A stretch of 43,229 nucleotides of DNA from Erysipelotrichaceae bacterium (lineage in GTDB: Bacteria > Bacillota_I > Bacilli_A > Erysipelotrichales > Erysipelotrichaceae), in contig JAQXQU010000104.1 of the NCBI GenBank assembly GCA_029101345.1, positions 1-43,229 on the forward strand. The letters are read 5' to 3'. The stretch's first letter is position 1, and each line of letters opens with the position of its first letter. Of the stretch, positions 1 through 8,227 are shown piece by piece. The notes below the pieces were generated by a model. It had not been told where the DNA came from and searched no databases. It worked only from the letters and a program-made list of their open reading frames with translations. Position numbers and translations under genes: made by a program.

Positions 1-49
1 ACACCTTAACTGGTTTCTCGCGCTCTTCCTGTTTTATAAGTTATGCCAC

Positions 50-131
50 TGGCTCTCTAGCTCCGATTTAGTGGCTCTGTTTAGGCCGACTCAATGGCTC
101 TATTTCTCCGTTTTATTGGCTCTTTGGCTCC
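50..131. repeat. Phased TGGCTCT direct repeats
   Basis: TGGCTCT occurs at 50, 72, 95 and 117, with a TGGCTCC variant at 125. The main copies are 22-23 bp apart, about two helical turns. The approximate unit is TGGCTCT-N4-CTCCG-N-TTTA. Such arrays can be multiple protein-binding sites, for example at a transposon end whose body lies left of the window, but no transposase is visible here. The rest of 1-270 holds no supported gene. Confidence 0.5.
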
Positions 132-273
132 GCCATTTTCAAATCGTCAATCGATATTCTTCAGACCATCAAAGAGCTCAGCAAAGGATTTTATTCCCAT
201 GCATTTTCAATATGAAAGCTTTGTTATCTCTCTGGGCTTTATGACAATCGGGGCAATTGAATAAGCACTCAGC

Positions 274-304
274 AGGACATTTCCCTTAGGGAAGTGTCCT
301 TTTT
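274..304 (+). terminator. Intrinsic terminator
   Basis: AGGACA-t-TTCCC, loop TTA, GGGAA-g-TGTCCT, then a T run. It insulates the sugar operon promoter from transcription entering from the left. The transcript it ends begins outside the window or in 1-270. Confidence 0.75.
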
Positions 305-342
305 ATTGTTTCCATCATTGATTGAAGAGGAGATTATTAATA

Positions 343-447
343 ATGAAACAACTTTTATTAAAATATTTAACAAAAGTTGTTGACATTATTGGAAACGCTT
401 TCTATACTTTAGTTAAGAACTTTTATAAAATATCTTTACAAAAGTAA
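343..447 (+). CDS. Possible 34-codon small ORF upstream of the sugar operon
   Basis: This ORF encodes a basic, amphipathic-looking peptide that starts MKQLLLKYLTKVVDIIGNAF. An AGAGGAG lies 10 nt before the ATG, and the stop is 15 nt before the binding-protein start. Against it, the ORF lies across a consensus promoter (TTGACA-N17-TATACT) and two operator-like elements, so transcripts from that promoter could not encode it. It would need an upstream start, and the terminator at 274-304 argues against readthrough from the left. I do not recognise a family; it may be chance. Confidence 0.2.
   Translation: MKQLLLKYLTKVVDIIGNAFYTLVKNFYKISLQK
347..381 (+). promoter_or_regulatory. 10-bp inverted repeat operator, candidate ROK site
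   Basis: AACAACTTTT (347-356) and AAAAGTTGTT (372-381) form a perfect inverted repeat with a 15-nt AT-rich spacer. The right arm runs into the -35 hexamer. The position fits an operator for the ROK regulator encoded at 5735-6865 in the same operon; that assignment is inference. Confidence 0.5.
380..408 (+). promoter_or_regulatory. SigmaA-type promoter with embedded cre-like site
   Basis: TTGACA (380-385), 17-nt spacer, TATACT (403-408). Between and overlapping the two is TTGGAAACGCTTTCTA (389-404), close to the CcpA cre consensus with a defect only near its 3' end. CcpA or another LacI-type repressor bound here would block polymerase, which fits a sugar-uptake operon. Confidence 0.75.
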
Positions 448-462
448 AGACGGAGGAAAGAA

Positions 463-1467
463 ATGAAAAAGTTACTTACTATCCTGCTTGCAGTTCTGAT
501 GATTGCGACTTTAGGTGCTTGTTCAAAGACTGATGATTCTACCGGTGACAACACCGATGAAACAATCACTGTCGGTTACTCATTGAACTCAATGGACGCT
601 ACAATGAAGACAATGGCTGACTACTTCGAAGCAGAAGCTAAGGCTCGTGGTTGGGAACCAGTTCTTCTCAATGCTAATGGCGATGTAGCTACTGAACTTA
701 ACAATATGGAATCACTAATGAATATGGGTGCCAAGGCTGTTGTCATCATGGGCTGTGATACAGATGGTTCAGCTGCAGCTATCAACGAATTAGGTGCTGC
801 TGGCATTCCTGTTATCATTGCTGGTCGTCCATTAAATGCTGATGAAGACAAGTACTTCACATTCGTTACTGGTGATCATAAGGATGCTGGTAGAGCTCAG
901 GCTTCTTACTTGAATGGCTTGCTTGCAGAAAATGCAGACCTTACATTAAACATTGGCTTCATCTATGGCCAGTCTGGTTCATCTTCTGTTCAGCAGAGAT
1001 ATGAAGGTTTCGAAGAAGCAGGCTTAAAGGGTGAATATGCTGATCGCTATAACCTTGTTGCTTCCCAGTATGCTGAATTTGATACTCAGAAGGCATATGA
1101 TATCACTACTGATATGCTGACAACATATCCTGAAATCAACTGCTTTGTAACACAGTCAGATGAACAGGCTTCAGGCATCATCAATGCTATCAAGGCAAAG
1201 AATCTTGATGTCAATGAATTCATCATCGTTTCCATTGACTGCTCAACAACTGGTCAGACTTATCTGGCATCAGGTGAACTTGATGCAACAGTTCTGATGG
1301 CAATGAAGCAGCTGGCTATCTCTTCTGCTGATTATGTCCAGAAGGCATTGGATGGCGCTGAAGTAGCAAAGAAGAACCCAGTAGAAAACTACTACAAGCT
1401 TGTCACTCCAGAGACTTATGAACAGACTCTTGTCGACAGTGGCATGGAAGTTTCAGTAGCTAGATAA
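463..1467 (+). CDS. Sugar ABC transporter substrate-binding lipoprotein
   Basis: Periplasmic-binding-protein type 1 (RbsB-like) receptor that delivers a sugar to the membrane ABC importer encoded just downstream. A lipoprotein signal ends in LGAC with the lipidated Cys at residue 20. The body shows the family pattern: repeated Asn/Asp near the N-terminus (TVGYSLNSMDATMKTM), a GCDTDG stretch and a central QRYEGFEEAG segment. The length of 334 aa is normal. The start is supported by a GGAGG-type site before the ATG. A strong hairpin separates it from the ATPase gene, as is common when the receptor is made in excess. The ligand cannot be read from sequence; a pentose, hexose or amino sugar is likely. 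Confidence 0.9.
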   Translation: MKKLLTILLAVLMIATLGACSKTDDSTGDNTDETITVGYSLNSMDATMKTMADYFEAEAKARGWEPVLLNANGDVATELNNMESLMNMGAKAVVIMGCDTDGSAAAINELGAAGIPVIIAGRPLNADEDKYFTFVTGDHKDAGRAQASYLNGLLAENADLTLNIGFIYGQSGSSSVQQRYEGFEEAGLKGEYADRYNLVASQYAEFDTQKAYDITTDMLTTYPEINCFVTQSDEQASGIINAIKAKNLDVNEFIIVSIDCSTTGQTYLASGELDATVLMAMKQLAISSADYVQKALDGAEVAKKNPVENYYKLVTPETYEQTLVDSGMEVSVAR

Positions 1468-1488
1468 TTACTGATATTCAATAACTCA

Positions 1489-1515
1489 TGTGCCAGGGCA
1501 AAAAGCTCTGGCACA
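1489..1515 (+). other. Intercistronic hairpin in the sugar operon
   Basis: TGTGCCAG (1489-1496) pairs with CTGGCACA (1508-1515), extended inward by GGC/GCT around an A5 loop. No T run follows, so it is more likely an mRNA-stabilising or partial attenuation element than a full terminator. It would raise receptor mRNA over that of the ATPase and permease. Confidence 0.6.
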
Positions 1516-1535
1516 TTAATTAAAAGGAGAATGAA

Positions 1536-3032
1536 ATGAAAATCTTAGAGGTCAACAATGTCAGTAAGAATTTCTATTCAACTCAGGCTCTAAGCGATGT
1601 AAGCTTTGACCTTGAAAAAGGTGAAGTATTGGCTTTAGCTGGAGAAAATGGTGCAGGAAAGTCAACAATGATGAATATCCTGCTGGGATCATTTCCGCCA
1701 AGTAAAGGTGATTTGACATTGAATGGAAAACCATACGTGCCTAAAAACCCAAGCGATGCATTAAGCCAAGGCATTTCCATGATTCATCAGGAATTATGTC
1801 TTGTTCCATCCATGAGTGTTGCAGAAAATGTATGGATTGGCAGAGTAAAGAATTTTAGCCGTAATGGCGTATATATTCCATCATTATGTATTGAAAAGAC
1901 ACAGGAACTATTTGATGAATATGGCATCAATATTTCCCCCAAAGAAAGCGTAAAGAACCTGTCAACTGCTCAGATGCAGATGATTGAAATTGCTCGAGCA
2001 ATCTCTTATGATGCACAGATTGTCATCATGGATGAACCAACATCAGCTCTCTCTGACAAGGAAGTCAAAGTTCTCTATGACATCATCAGAAGACTGACTT
2101 CCGAAGGAAGAGCGGTGCTCTTCATCTCTCATAAGCTTGAAGAAGTCTTTGACTTGGCTGATCGGGTTGTTGTCTTCAGAGATGGCCACATGATCATCCA
2201 AAGGGACGTTGAAGGATTGAATATGGATGATCTTGTCAGCTATATTGCTGGCCGTAAGGTTGAAAATGTCTACCCAAAGGAAGATATAGAAAAAGGTGAA
2301 GTCATCCTTGAAGTCAGGAATCTTAATAAGAAAGACACCTTCCATGACATCAGCTTTGAAGTAAGGGCTGGTGAAGTATTGGGTTTTGCTGGTCTGGTTG
2401 GAGCTGGTCGAACTGAAGTCATGCAGGGCATCTATGGCATTGCCCCTGCTGATGAAGGTGAAATCATTGTTGAAGGAAAGAAAGTCGTTAACAGGACTCC
2501 AAGACAGGGTCTGAAGAATGGCATTGCCATGGTAACTGAAGATCGTCTAAGACAGGGCGTTGTCAAGAAGATGGATGTTGAAAGAAATATGACTTTGGCC
2601 TATTTCTATTCCATCTGTAAGCTGGGCATGATTTCAAATGATCAGGAAGATAAGGATACGGAAGATATGATTAAGAAGCTTTCAGTCAAGACAGCTTCCA
2701 AGAACGCACCAATCTGGTCCTTATCAGGCGGCAATCAGCAGAAGGTCATGGTAGGACGTGCTTTGCTCAATAATCCTAAAGTGCTGATAATGGATGAACC
2801 GACAAGAGGCGTTGATGTTGGTGCTAAATCCGAAATCTATGAATATTGCAATATGCTGGCCAAGCAAGGCATGGCTATTCTGCTTGTTTCTTCTGATTTG
2901 CCAGAAGTCATGGGCATGTCAGACCGGGTGGCTGTCATGCGTGAAGGCAGAATTGTTGCCATCCATGAACGTGGAGAAGCAACTTCAGAACAAATCATGG
3001 CCGAAATGTTCGGACTTAAGGGGGACAAATAA
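1536..3032 (+). CDS. Sugar ABC transporter ATP-binding protein (RbsA/MglA type)
   Basis: Tandem ATPase that powers the monosaccharide-type importer at the inner face of the membrane. The first nucleotide-binding domain (about 1-225) has Walker A GENGAGKST and Walker B VIMDEPTSAL, but a weak signature (LSTAQMQ). The second (about 245-495) has a degenerate P-loop GLVGAGRTE, a full LSGGNQQK signature and VLIMDEPTRGVDVG. This asymmetry is typical of the family. A Shine-Dalgarno AAAGGAG sits about 8 nt before the ATG. The stop overlaps the permease start, so translation is coupled. At 498 aa it is full length. Confidence 0.93.
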   Translation: MKILEVNNVSKNFYSTQALSDVSFDLEKGEVLALAGENGAGKSTMMNILLGSFPPSKGDLTLNGKPYVPKNPSDALSQGISMIHQELCLVPSMSVAENVWIGRVKNFSRNGVYIPSLCIEKTQELFDEYGINISPKESVKNLSTAQMQMIEIARAISYDAQIVIMDEPTSALSDKEVKVLYDIIRRLTSEGRAVLFISHKLEEVFDLADRVVVFRDGHMIIQRDVEGLNMDDLVSYIAGRKVENVYPKEDIEKGEVILEVRNLNKKDTFHDISFEVRAGEVLGFAGLVGAGRTEVMQGIYGIAPADEGEIIVEGKKVVNRTPRQGLKNGIAMVTEDRLRQGVVKKMDVERNMTLAYFYSICKLGMISNDQEDKDTEDMIKKLSVKTASKNAPIWSLSGGNQQKVMVGRALLNNPKVLIMDEPTRGVDVGAKSEIYEYCNMLAKQGMAILLVSSDLPEVMGMSDRVAVMREGRIVAIHERGEATSEQIMAEMFGLKGDK

Positions 3033-4012
3033 TGAACAAGAAGAAAATGTCAAAGGATCAGTTCCTATTATTCTTTCTAAAGAATCGTGCCTTATTGCTG
3101 GTACTGATCTTCTCAATCCTATTATCAATCTTTACCAATACATTCCTGACAAAGGGCAATCTGATGTCCTTAGCTCGTCAGATTGCGGCTAATGGCATTA
3201 TTGGTGTTGGCTATACCTTCCTGTTGGCTTCTGATTCCGTTGACCTTTCTGCAGGTTATATGATGTGCATGGTTGGTATTGTTTCCGGCTTATTAAGCCA
3301 GACTTCACTGCCATTTATTGCCATTCTTCTGATCTGTGCTGTTGTTGGTATTGTCTGCTCATCATTCAATGCCATGATTGAAAACAAATTCAATCTGCCA
3401 CCATTCCTGGTGACTTTGGCTATGCAGCAGATTTTCAAGGGAACTTTGATGTTGCTATCAAATGGTTCACCAATTCCTAATCTGCACGAGGGCATTATCT
3501 TTCTGGGACAGGGCTATCTCTTTGGTGTCTTCCCAGCATCTGTTGCCTTGATGCTGCTATTTATTGTCATTGGTCATTTCATCTTTGCAAGAACCCAGTT
3601 TGGCCGTAATGTCATTGCTGTTGGCGGCAATCCGGAAGCAGCTAGAGTATCGGGCATCGATGTCAAGAAAACTCGTGTTCAGGTTGCAGCTTTATTAGGT
3701 TTCACTATTTCCATTATGGCTCTTGTCAGCTGTGGCCGTGTTGCCAGCGCTCAGACCACGCTTGGTGGTGATACAGTTATGGATATCATTGCTGCTGTTG
3801 TTATTGGTGGTACACCAATGGGCGGTGGCTCAGGAACTGTTGTTGGTACATTATTTGGCTGTCTGGTCATTGGTTTGATCTCCAATGGTCTAAACCTTTT
3901 GAAGGTCTCTTCCTACTGGCAGATGGTTTCCAAGGGTGTTATCATTCTGGTTGCTGTTATTCTTGATGTTTATTCTGAACGCATCTACGACCGTATGCGT
4001 AATAAGGACTAA
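3032..4012 (+). CDS. Sugar ABC transporter permease (RbsC type)
   Basis: Multi-spanning membrane subunit of the same importer. It shows the RbsC-family block around residues 200-290: a GRNVIAVGGNPEAARVSGI cytoplasmic loop that contacts the ATPase, then a glycine-rich VVIGGTPMGGGSGTVVGTLFG helix pair. About eight to ten hydrophobic segments are visible in 326 aa, the usual size. The start overlaps the ATPase stop and is preceded by an AAGGGGG site. The GH3 gene follows after 2 nt. Confidence 0.92.
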   Translation: MNKKKMSKDQFLLFFLKNRALLLVLIFSILLSIFTNTFLTKGNLMSLARQIAANGIIGVGYTFLLASDSVDLSAGYMMCMVGIVSGLLSQTSLPFIAILLICAVVGIVCSSFNAMIENKFNLPPFLVTLAMQQIFKGTLMLLSNGSPIPNLHEGIIFLGQGYLFGVFPASVALMLLFIVIGHFIFARTQFGRNVIAVGGNPEAARVSGIDVKKTRVQVAALLGFTISIMALVSCGRVASAQTTLGGDTVMDIIAAVVIGGTPMGGGSGTVVGTLFGCLVIGLISNGLNLLKVSSYWQMVSKGVIILVAVILDVYSERIYDRMRNKD

Positions 4013-4014
4013 TT

Positions 4015-5709
4015 ATGGTAGATTTACGTGCAAAACCCTTTTATCTTGATGATGAAGGTGTCAAATGGGTTGAAGAAACATTTGCTTCATTAAGTGATCG
4101 GGAAAAGATTGGCCAGCTCTTCTGTGAAATTCTTTGGGATCGTCCAGGGTCAAATCCTGACAAGATCTTTGAATTCATTGAACCAGGTGCTGTCATGTAT
4201 CGTCCTTTCCCATCAAAAAAGATGTATGAATTCTCTAAGAAGGTCCAGGCCCAGGCCAAGGTTCCTTTGCTGATTGCCTGCAATCTTGAAAGAGGTGGCA
4301 GTGGTGGCAATGGTGGTCTGATTGATGGCACCTATGTAGCTTCACCTATGGGTGTTGCGGCTACTAATGACCCAAAAGCAGCCTATAACTTAGCTAAAGT
4401 CGCTTGTGAAGAAGGCGGTGCTTGTGGTGTCAACTGGACTTTTGAACCAATTATTGATATTGATCTCAATCCGGAAAATCCTATCACTAATGTCAGGACC
4501 TTTGGCTCTGATTGTGCTAAGATTGTTGAGATGTCCAAGGCCTATATTGATGCCTGCCGGGAAAATGACTTTGTAACTTCCATCAAGCATTTCCCAGGCG
4601 ATGGTGTTGACTATCGTGATCAGCATCTGATGGTCACAACCAATTCCCTTAGTGCCAAGGACTGGTATGACAGCTATGGCAAGAACTATCAGGAACTGAT
4701 CGATTATGGTGCGCCAACTATCATGTGTGCCCATATCCGCCAGCCTAATGTGACAAGGGAAATCAACCCTGATATCAAGGATGAAGACATCATGCCTGCA
4801 TCACTTAGCAAGGAATTGATGCAGGGTGTTATCAGAGAGAAGTTTGGCTTCAATGGCCTGATTATTACTGATGCAACCCAGATGGTTGGCTTTACATGTT
4901 CAATGCCTCGCCGTCTGGCGGTACCAACTTCCATTGAAAATGGTGCCGATATGTTCCTCTTTACTATTGATCAGAGGGAAGATGTCCAATATATGATTGA
5001 TGGCTTAAGGGATGGCATCCTGTCACATGAAAGACTTGATGAAGCATGTCTTAGAGTCTTGGCTTTAAAAGCTATGATCCATCTGGACCGCAAGAATCCT
5101 TTGAAGGATGAATCCTGCCTTAAGGATGTCAAATCGGAAGAACATGTAGCTATTGCCAAGGATGTTGCCGATAGAAGCATCACTCTTGTCAAAAACAAGG
5201 AAAACCTTTTGCCGCTTAGTCCAGCAAAGACCAGAAAGATCAAGCTGATTCAGATTACCAATGAACGTTTGCCAGAAGATGGCATTTTGCCTGAAGTCAA
5301 GCTCTTCAAGGAACTATTGGAAAAGGAAGGCTTTGAAGTCAGCTATTTCAAGGATGGCAAATATCCTGATGTTGGCTATTCCATTGCGGAATTCAAGAAG
5401 GAAACTGATCTTGTCATCTATTATGCCAACATGAAAGTTGGTTCCAATCAGACAACAATCAGAATTACCTGGGATGATTTCCTTGGTGAAAGTTCACCTA
5501 AATATGTTCATGATTTGCCATATCTTTTCCTGTCATTCTCTAATCCATATCATTTAGTGGATGTACCGATGGTCAAGACATACATCAATGCCTATACATC
5601 CAATGAATATCATGTCAGAGCAATGGTAGAGAAACTGATGGGCAGAAGCGAATTCAAGGGTGTTTCACCTGTTGACCCATTTGCGGGTCTTTGGGACACT
5701 AGATTATAA
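4015..5709 (+). CDS. Glycoside hydrolase family 3 (NagZ-like), cytoplasmic
   Basis: Retaining beta-glycosidase. The (beta/alpha)8 domain (about 1-370) carries KHFPGDG and, a few residues on, a DQH that aligns with the Asp-His acid/base dyad of NagZ-type beta-N-acetylglucosaminidases. The likely nucleophile is D286 in LIITDATQMV. A second alpha/beta domain (about 380-560) follows. There is no signal peptide, so it acts on imported substrate. It is translated with the transporter genes (2-nt gap, AAGGA site), so its substrate is probably a small glycoside brought in by that importer. Specificity could be N-acetylhexosaminide or glucoside; the dyad favours the former. Confidence 0.85.
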   Translation: MVDLRAKPFYLDDEGVKWVEETFASLSDREKIGQLFCEILWDRPGSNPDKIFEFIEPGAVMYRPFPSKKMYEFSKKVQAQAKVPLLIACNLERGGSGGNGGLIDGTYVASPMGVAATNDPKAAYNLAKVACEEGGACGVNWTFEPIIDIDLNPENPITNVRTFGSDCAKIVEMSKAYIDACRENDFVTSIKHFPGDGVDYRDQHLMVTTNSLSAKDWYDSYGKNYQELIDYGAPTIMCAHIRQPNVTREINPDIKDEDIMPASLSKELMQGVIREKFGFNGLIITDATQMVGFTCSMPRRLAVPTSIENGADMFLFTIDQREDVQYMIDGLRDGILSHERLDEACLRVLALKAMIHLDRKNPLKDESCLKDVKSEEHVAIAKDVADRSITLVKNKENLLPLSPAKTRKIKLIQITNERLPEDGILPEVKLFKELLEKEGFEVSYFKDGKYPDVGYSIAEFKKETDLVIYYANMKVGSNQTTIRITWDDFLGESSPKYVHDLPYLFLSFSNPYHLVDVPMVKTYINAYTSNEYHVRAMVEKLMGRSEFKGVSPVDPFAGLWDTRL

Positions 5710-5734
5710 TAAATGGAAAGGGGGTCTAAAACTG

Positions 5735-6865
5735 ATGAAGGAATATGTTACAAGCAATATCTCTTTAAGACTCCTCAATCAGAATAGAATCCTGAATCTT
5801 TTATACAATGAGGGCAGTTTGACCCAATCAGAAATCAAGAAAAAGAGCAGCCTGAGTGGACCAACAGTCAACTCAGCACTGCAACTTTATAAGGAAGCAG
5901 GCATCTTCATTTGTGGTGAGGCTTTGGCGTCATCAGGAGGCCGCAAGCCAATGTTATTGGAATTCAATTATGACTACCGTTATGCCATTGGCTTGGAAAT
6001 CAGGAAGCACCATGTCGATATCTCCATCATCAATCTCAAAGGATCCTGCCTGGCTTTCAAGTCAATCAGGAAAGTCTTTGCCATGACTGATGATTATCTA
6101 AGGGAAGTCAATGGTCTTGTCAAGGAACTGGTAAAGGAAAATGGCATTGCAGAAGAAAGGCTCTTAGGCATTGCCATGGCCTTCCCGGGTGAAATATCCT
6201 TATCTGGTGATGAAATAACCAGAGCTACTGTCCTGAATATTCATAATGTACCACTTAGCAGTTTCCGTGAAGCCTTTGATTATCCATTGCTAATAGAATA
6301 TGGTCCTAATGCAGCCGGTTTTGGTGCTGTCTTCAGAGACAAGTCCATTGATGATGCTGTCTATGTTGTCATTACTGACAATGGTATTGCTGGTTCCGTA
6401 GTTATTGATAAGAAGATCTATCGGGGCAGGACAGGCAAGGCCGGTGCTTTTGGCCATATTGCTCTTGATCCTAATGGAAGGATCTGTGATTGTGGCAGAA
6501 GAGGCTGCTGGTCAGCTTGCTGTGCCCTTAATGTCTTGACTAATAATGATGAAATCAAACTCAAGGACTTCTTTGCCAAAGTAGATGAAGGTGACAGCGA
6601 AGCCAAAGGATTATTGGACAAGTATCTGCATGATCTGTCATCAGGTCTTATTGATGTGCGTCTGGCTTATGATACAGATATCATCATTGGTGGCAAAATT
6701 GCCCCTTATCTTTGTGACTATTTAGACACCATCAAGGAATATGTTTTCAGTTATCCGGTATTGAAGGATGATGAATTTGAAATAGCTCTTGATATGTCAT
6801 CCAGTTCACCAATGTCCTTGGGTGCAGCTCTGATGCTGGTTGATGATTTTCTTAAGAGGAATTAG
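5735..6865 (+). CDS. ROK-family transcriptional regulator
   Basis: Sugar-responsive repressor of the NagC/XylR type. The N-terminal winged helix (about 5-60) contains LTQSEIKKKSSLSGPTVNSA. The ROK domain has the zinc motif CDCGRRGC after GHIALDPNG. The kinase-type N-D-A block is replaced by YGPNAAGFGA, lacking the catalytic Asp, so it should bind sugar without phosphorylating it. I chose the ATG at 5735, preceded by AAAGGGGG, over an upstream in-frame ATG at 5660 that lies inside the GH3 gene. It probably controls the operon it belongs to, perhaps through the inverted repeat at 347-381. Confidence 0.88.
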   Translation: MKEYVTSNISLRLLNQNRILNLLYNEGSLTQSEIKKKSSLSGPTVNSALQLYKEAGIFICGEALASSGGRKPMLLEFNYDYRYAIGLEIRKHHVDISIINLKGSCLAFKSIRKVFAMTDDYLREVNGLVKELVKENGIAEERLLGIAMAFPGEISLSGDEITRATVLNIHNVPLSSFREAFDYPLLIEYGPNAAGFGAVFRDKSIDDAVYVVITDNGIAGSVVIDKKIYRGRTGKAGAFGHIALDPNGRICDCGRRGCWSACCALNVLTNNDEIKLKDFFAKVDEGDSEAKGLLDKYLHDLSSGLIDVRLAYDTDIIIGGKIAPYLCDYLDTIKEYVFSYPVLKDDEFEIALDMSSSSPMSLGAALMLVDDFLKRN

Positions 6866-6867
6866 CA

Positions 6868-8052
6868 ATGAAGAAACATACGCCATTTATAGTTCTTCTT
6901 GGCTGCATTTTATTGCAAGGAGGCACCATTGGCATCATGGCCAATTGCATGTCTGTCTTCTTTGCCCCAATTGCCAATGAATTTGGCTTTTCCAACTTTG
7001 AAATGTCGTTGATGACCACCATTAGGACATTAGCCATTTCCTTGGCAATGATTAATGGACCCAAACTCTATCAGAAACTGGGATTTAACTCATTATTAGC
7101 AATAGGCGCAGCGATGGCAGGCATTGCTTATGCTTCCATGGCTTTTCTTAAAAGTGCATTAGCTTTTGATATCTGCTGTGCAATTATTGGCATTGGCTTT
7201 GGCTTGCTGATAACAATCCCTGCTACAATCATGATCAACAACTGGTTCAATAAATCAGTGGGCTTCTACCTGGGCCTATCTTTAGCGGCTTCAGGCATTT
7301 TTGGTTCAATCTTTTCACCCATTTCCTCATCTTTGGCTACAGCTTATGGCTGGCGCGTGGCAGTTATGGCCTTCGCCTTATTTGGCACAGCCATGACCCT
7401 TCCGGCAACCTTATTTCTATGCAAGATGGCACCAGCTGATAATGAAGCCAGATATGGTGAAGCTGCAGTAGCCAGCAAGGAAGTTCCTGCTGGCAAGAAT
7501 ACTGGTGGTTTAGGAATCTTGCTTTTGACAATTATCATTATGCTTGTTGGCAATTGCATTACTCAGCTGACTTACCAGTTCTCATTGTTTACGAAGCAGA
7601 TGGGAATGGCATTAAGTGTTGCGGGTGGTCTTAATCTGGCCTGCATGCTTGGCAATACTGGTGGCAAAGTCATCCTGGGATTCCTAAATGATAAGATTGG
7701 TCCTTGGAAAACACTGCTGTTGTCATTTGGACTGATTGGGGTTGCTTTAGTTGTCTTTGTTTTAGGCAATGAAACCCTCATGTATATAGCAGCTGGCATT
7801 ATCGGTGCTTCCTTTGGTGTAGTGGTCCATATTCCATCAATGGTTGCTCGTGCCTTATATGCTGAAAAGGTTGGCTGGTTTACAAGTCTTACTTCTGGCA
7901 TTGCAACCTTCGGTTCTGCTATTTTCGCAAGCTTTATTGGCTACTTGTCTGATGCCTTAAATGGCTATACACTAATCTATCTGACCTTTGGCTTATTATG
8001 CCTGCTGTCAATTGCCATTATCCTAAAGATAGCAGCTGAAGCCAGATCATAA
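6868..8052 (+). CDS. MFS transporter
   Basis: Twelve-helix major facilitator carrier of 394 aa. It shows an N-terminal half with a GIGFGLLITIPATIMINNWF segment, a central hydrophilic loop (about 185-215) and a C-terminal half that repeats the pattern. It starts 2 nt after the ROK stop with a GAGGAA site, so it is the last gene of the sugar operon. A terminator follows. The fold resembles oxalate/formate- or nitrate-type MFS proteins, but the substrate is unknown. In this setting a second sugar or a product exporter is possible. Confidence 0.85.
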   Translation: MKKHTPFIVLLGCILLQGGTIGIMANCMSVFFAPIANEFGFSNFEMSLMTTIRTLAISLAMINGPKLYQKLGFNSLLAIGAAMAGIAYASMAFLKSALAFDICCAIIGIGFGLLITIPATIMINNWFNKSVGFYLGLSLAASGIFGSIFSPISSSLATAYGWRVAVMAFALFGTAMTLPATLFLCKMAPADNEARYGEAAVASKEVPAGKNTGGLGILLLTIIIMLVGNCITQLTYQFSLFTKQMGMALSVAGGLNLACMLGNTGGKVILGFLNDKIGPWKTLLLSFGLIGVALVVFVLGNETLMYIAAGIIGASFGVVVHIPSMVARALYAEKVGWFTSLTSGIATFGSAIFASFIGYLSDALNGYTLIYLTFGLLCLLSIAIILKIAAEARS

Positions 8053-8071
8053 ACAATCAATAAATGCAAAT

Positions 8072-8097
8072 GGGATGCCTTTAATGGCATCCCTTTT
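8072..8097 (+). terminator. Terminator of the sugar operon
   Basis: GGGATGCC, loop TTTAAT, GGCATCCC, then TTTTCT. It is placed 20 nt after the MFS stop. Nothing coding is seen between here and 8228. Confidence 0.85.
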
Positions 8098-8227
8098 CTA
8101 ATGCTTGGATTTGCTCTTGTTAGTTTCAGCAATGCTGATTAGTACTAATGGAATTAATAAACTACCTAAAAATTGCTTAAGACTGGCAAATAGGTTTATT
8201 CAAGAAGATTCTTCATTTAAAGACATC

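Noticed and set aside
199-264. A 21-codon ORF with AAAGGA upstream, before the terminator at 274
   Set aside because: Too short, no recognisable features and weak spacing; it could occur by chance. Not annotated.
2043-2345. 100-codon minus-strand ORF in the sugar ATPase gene
   Set aside because: Lies wholly within a well-supported gene and shows no family motifs.
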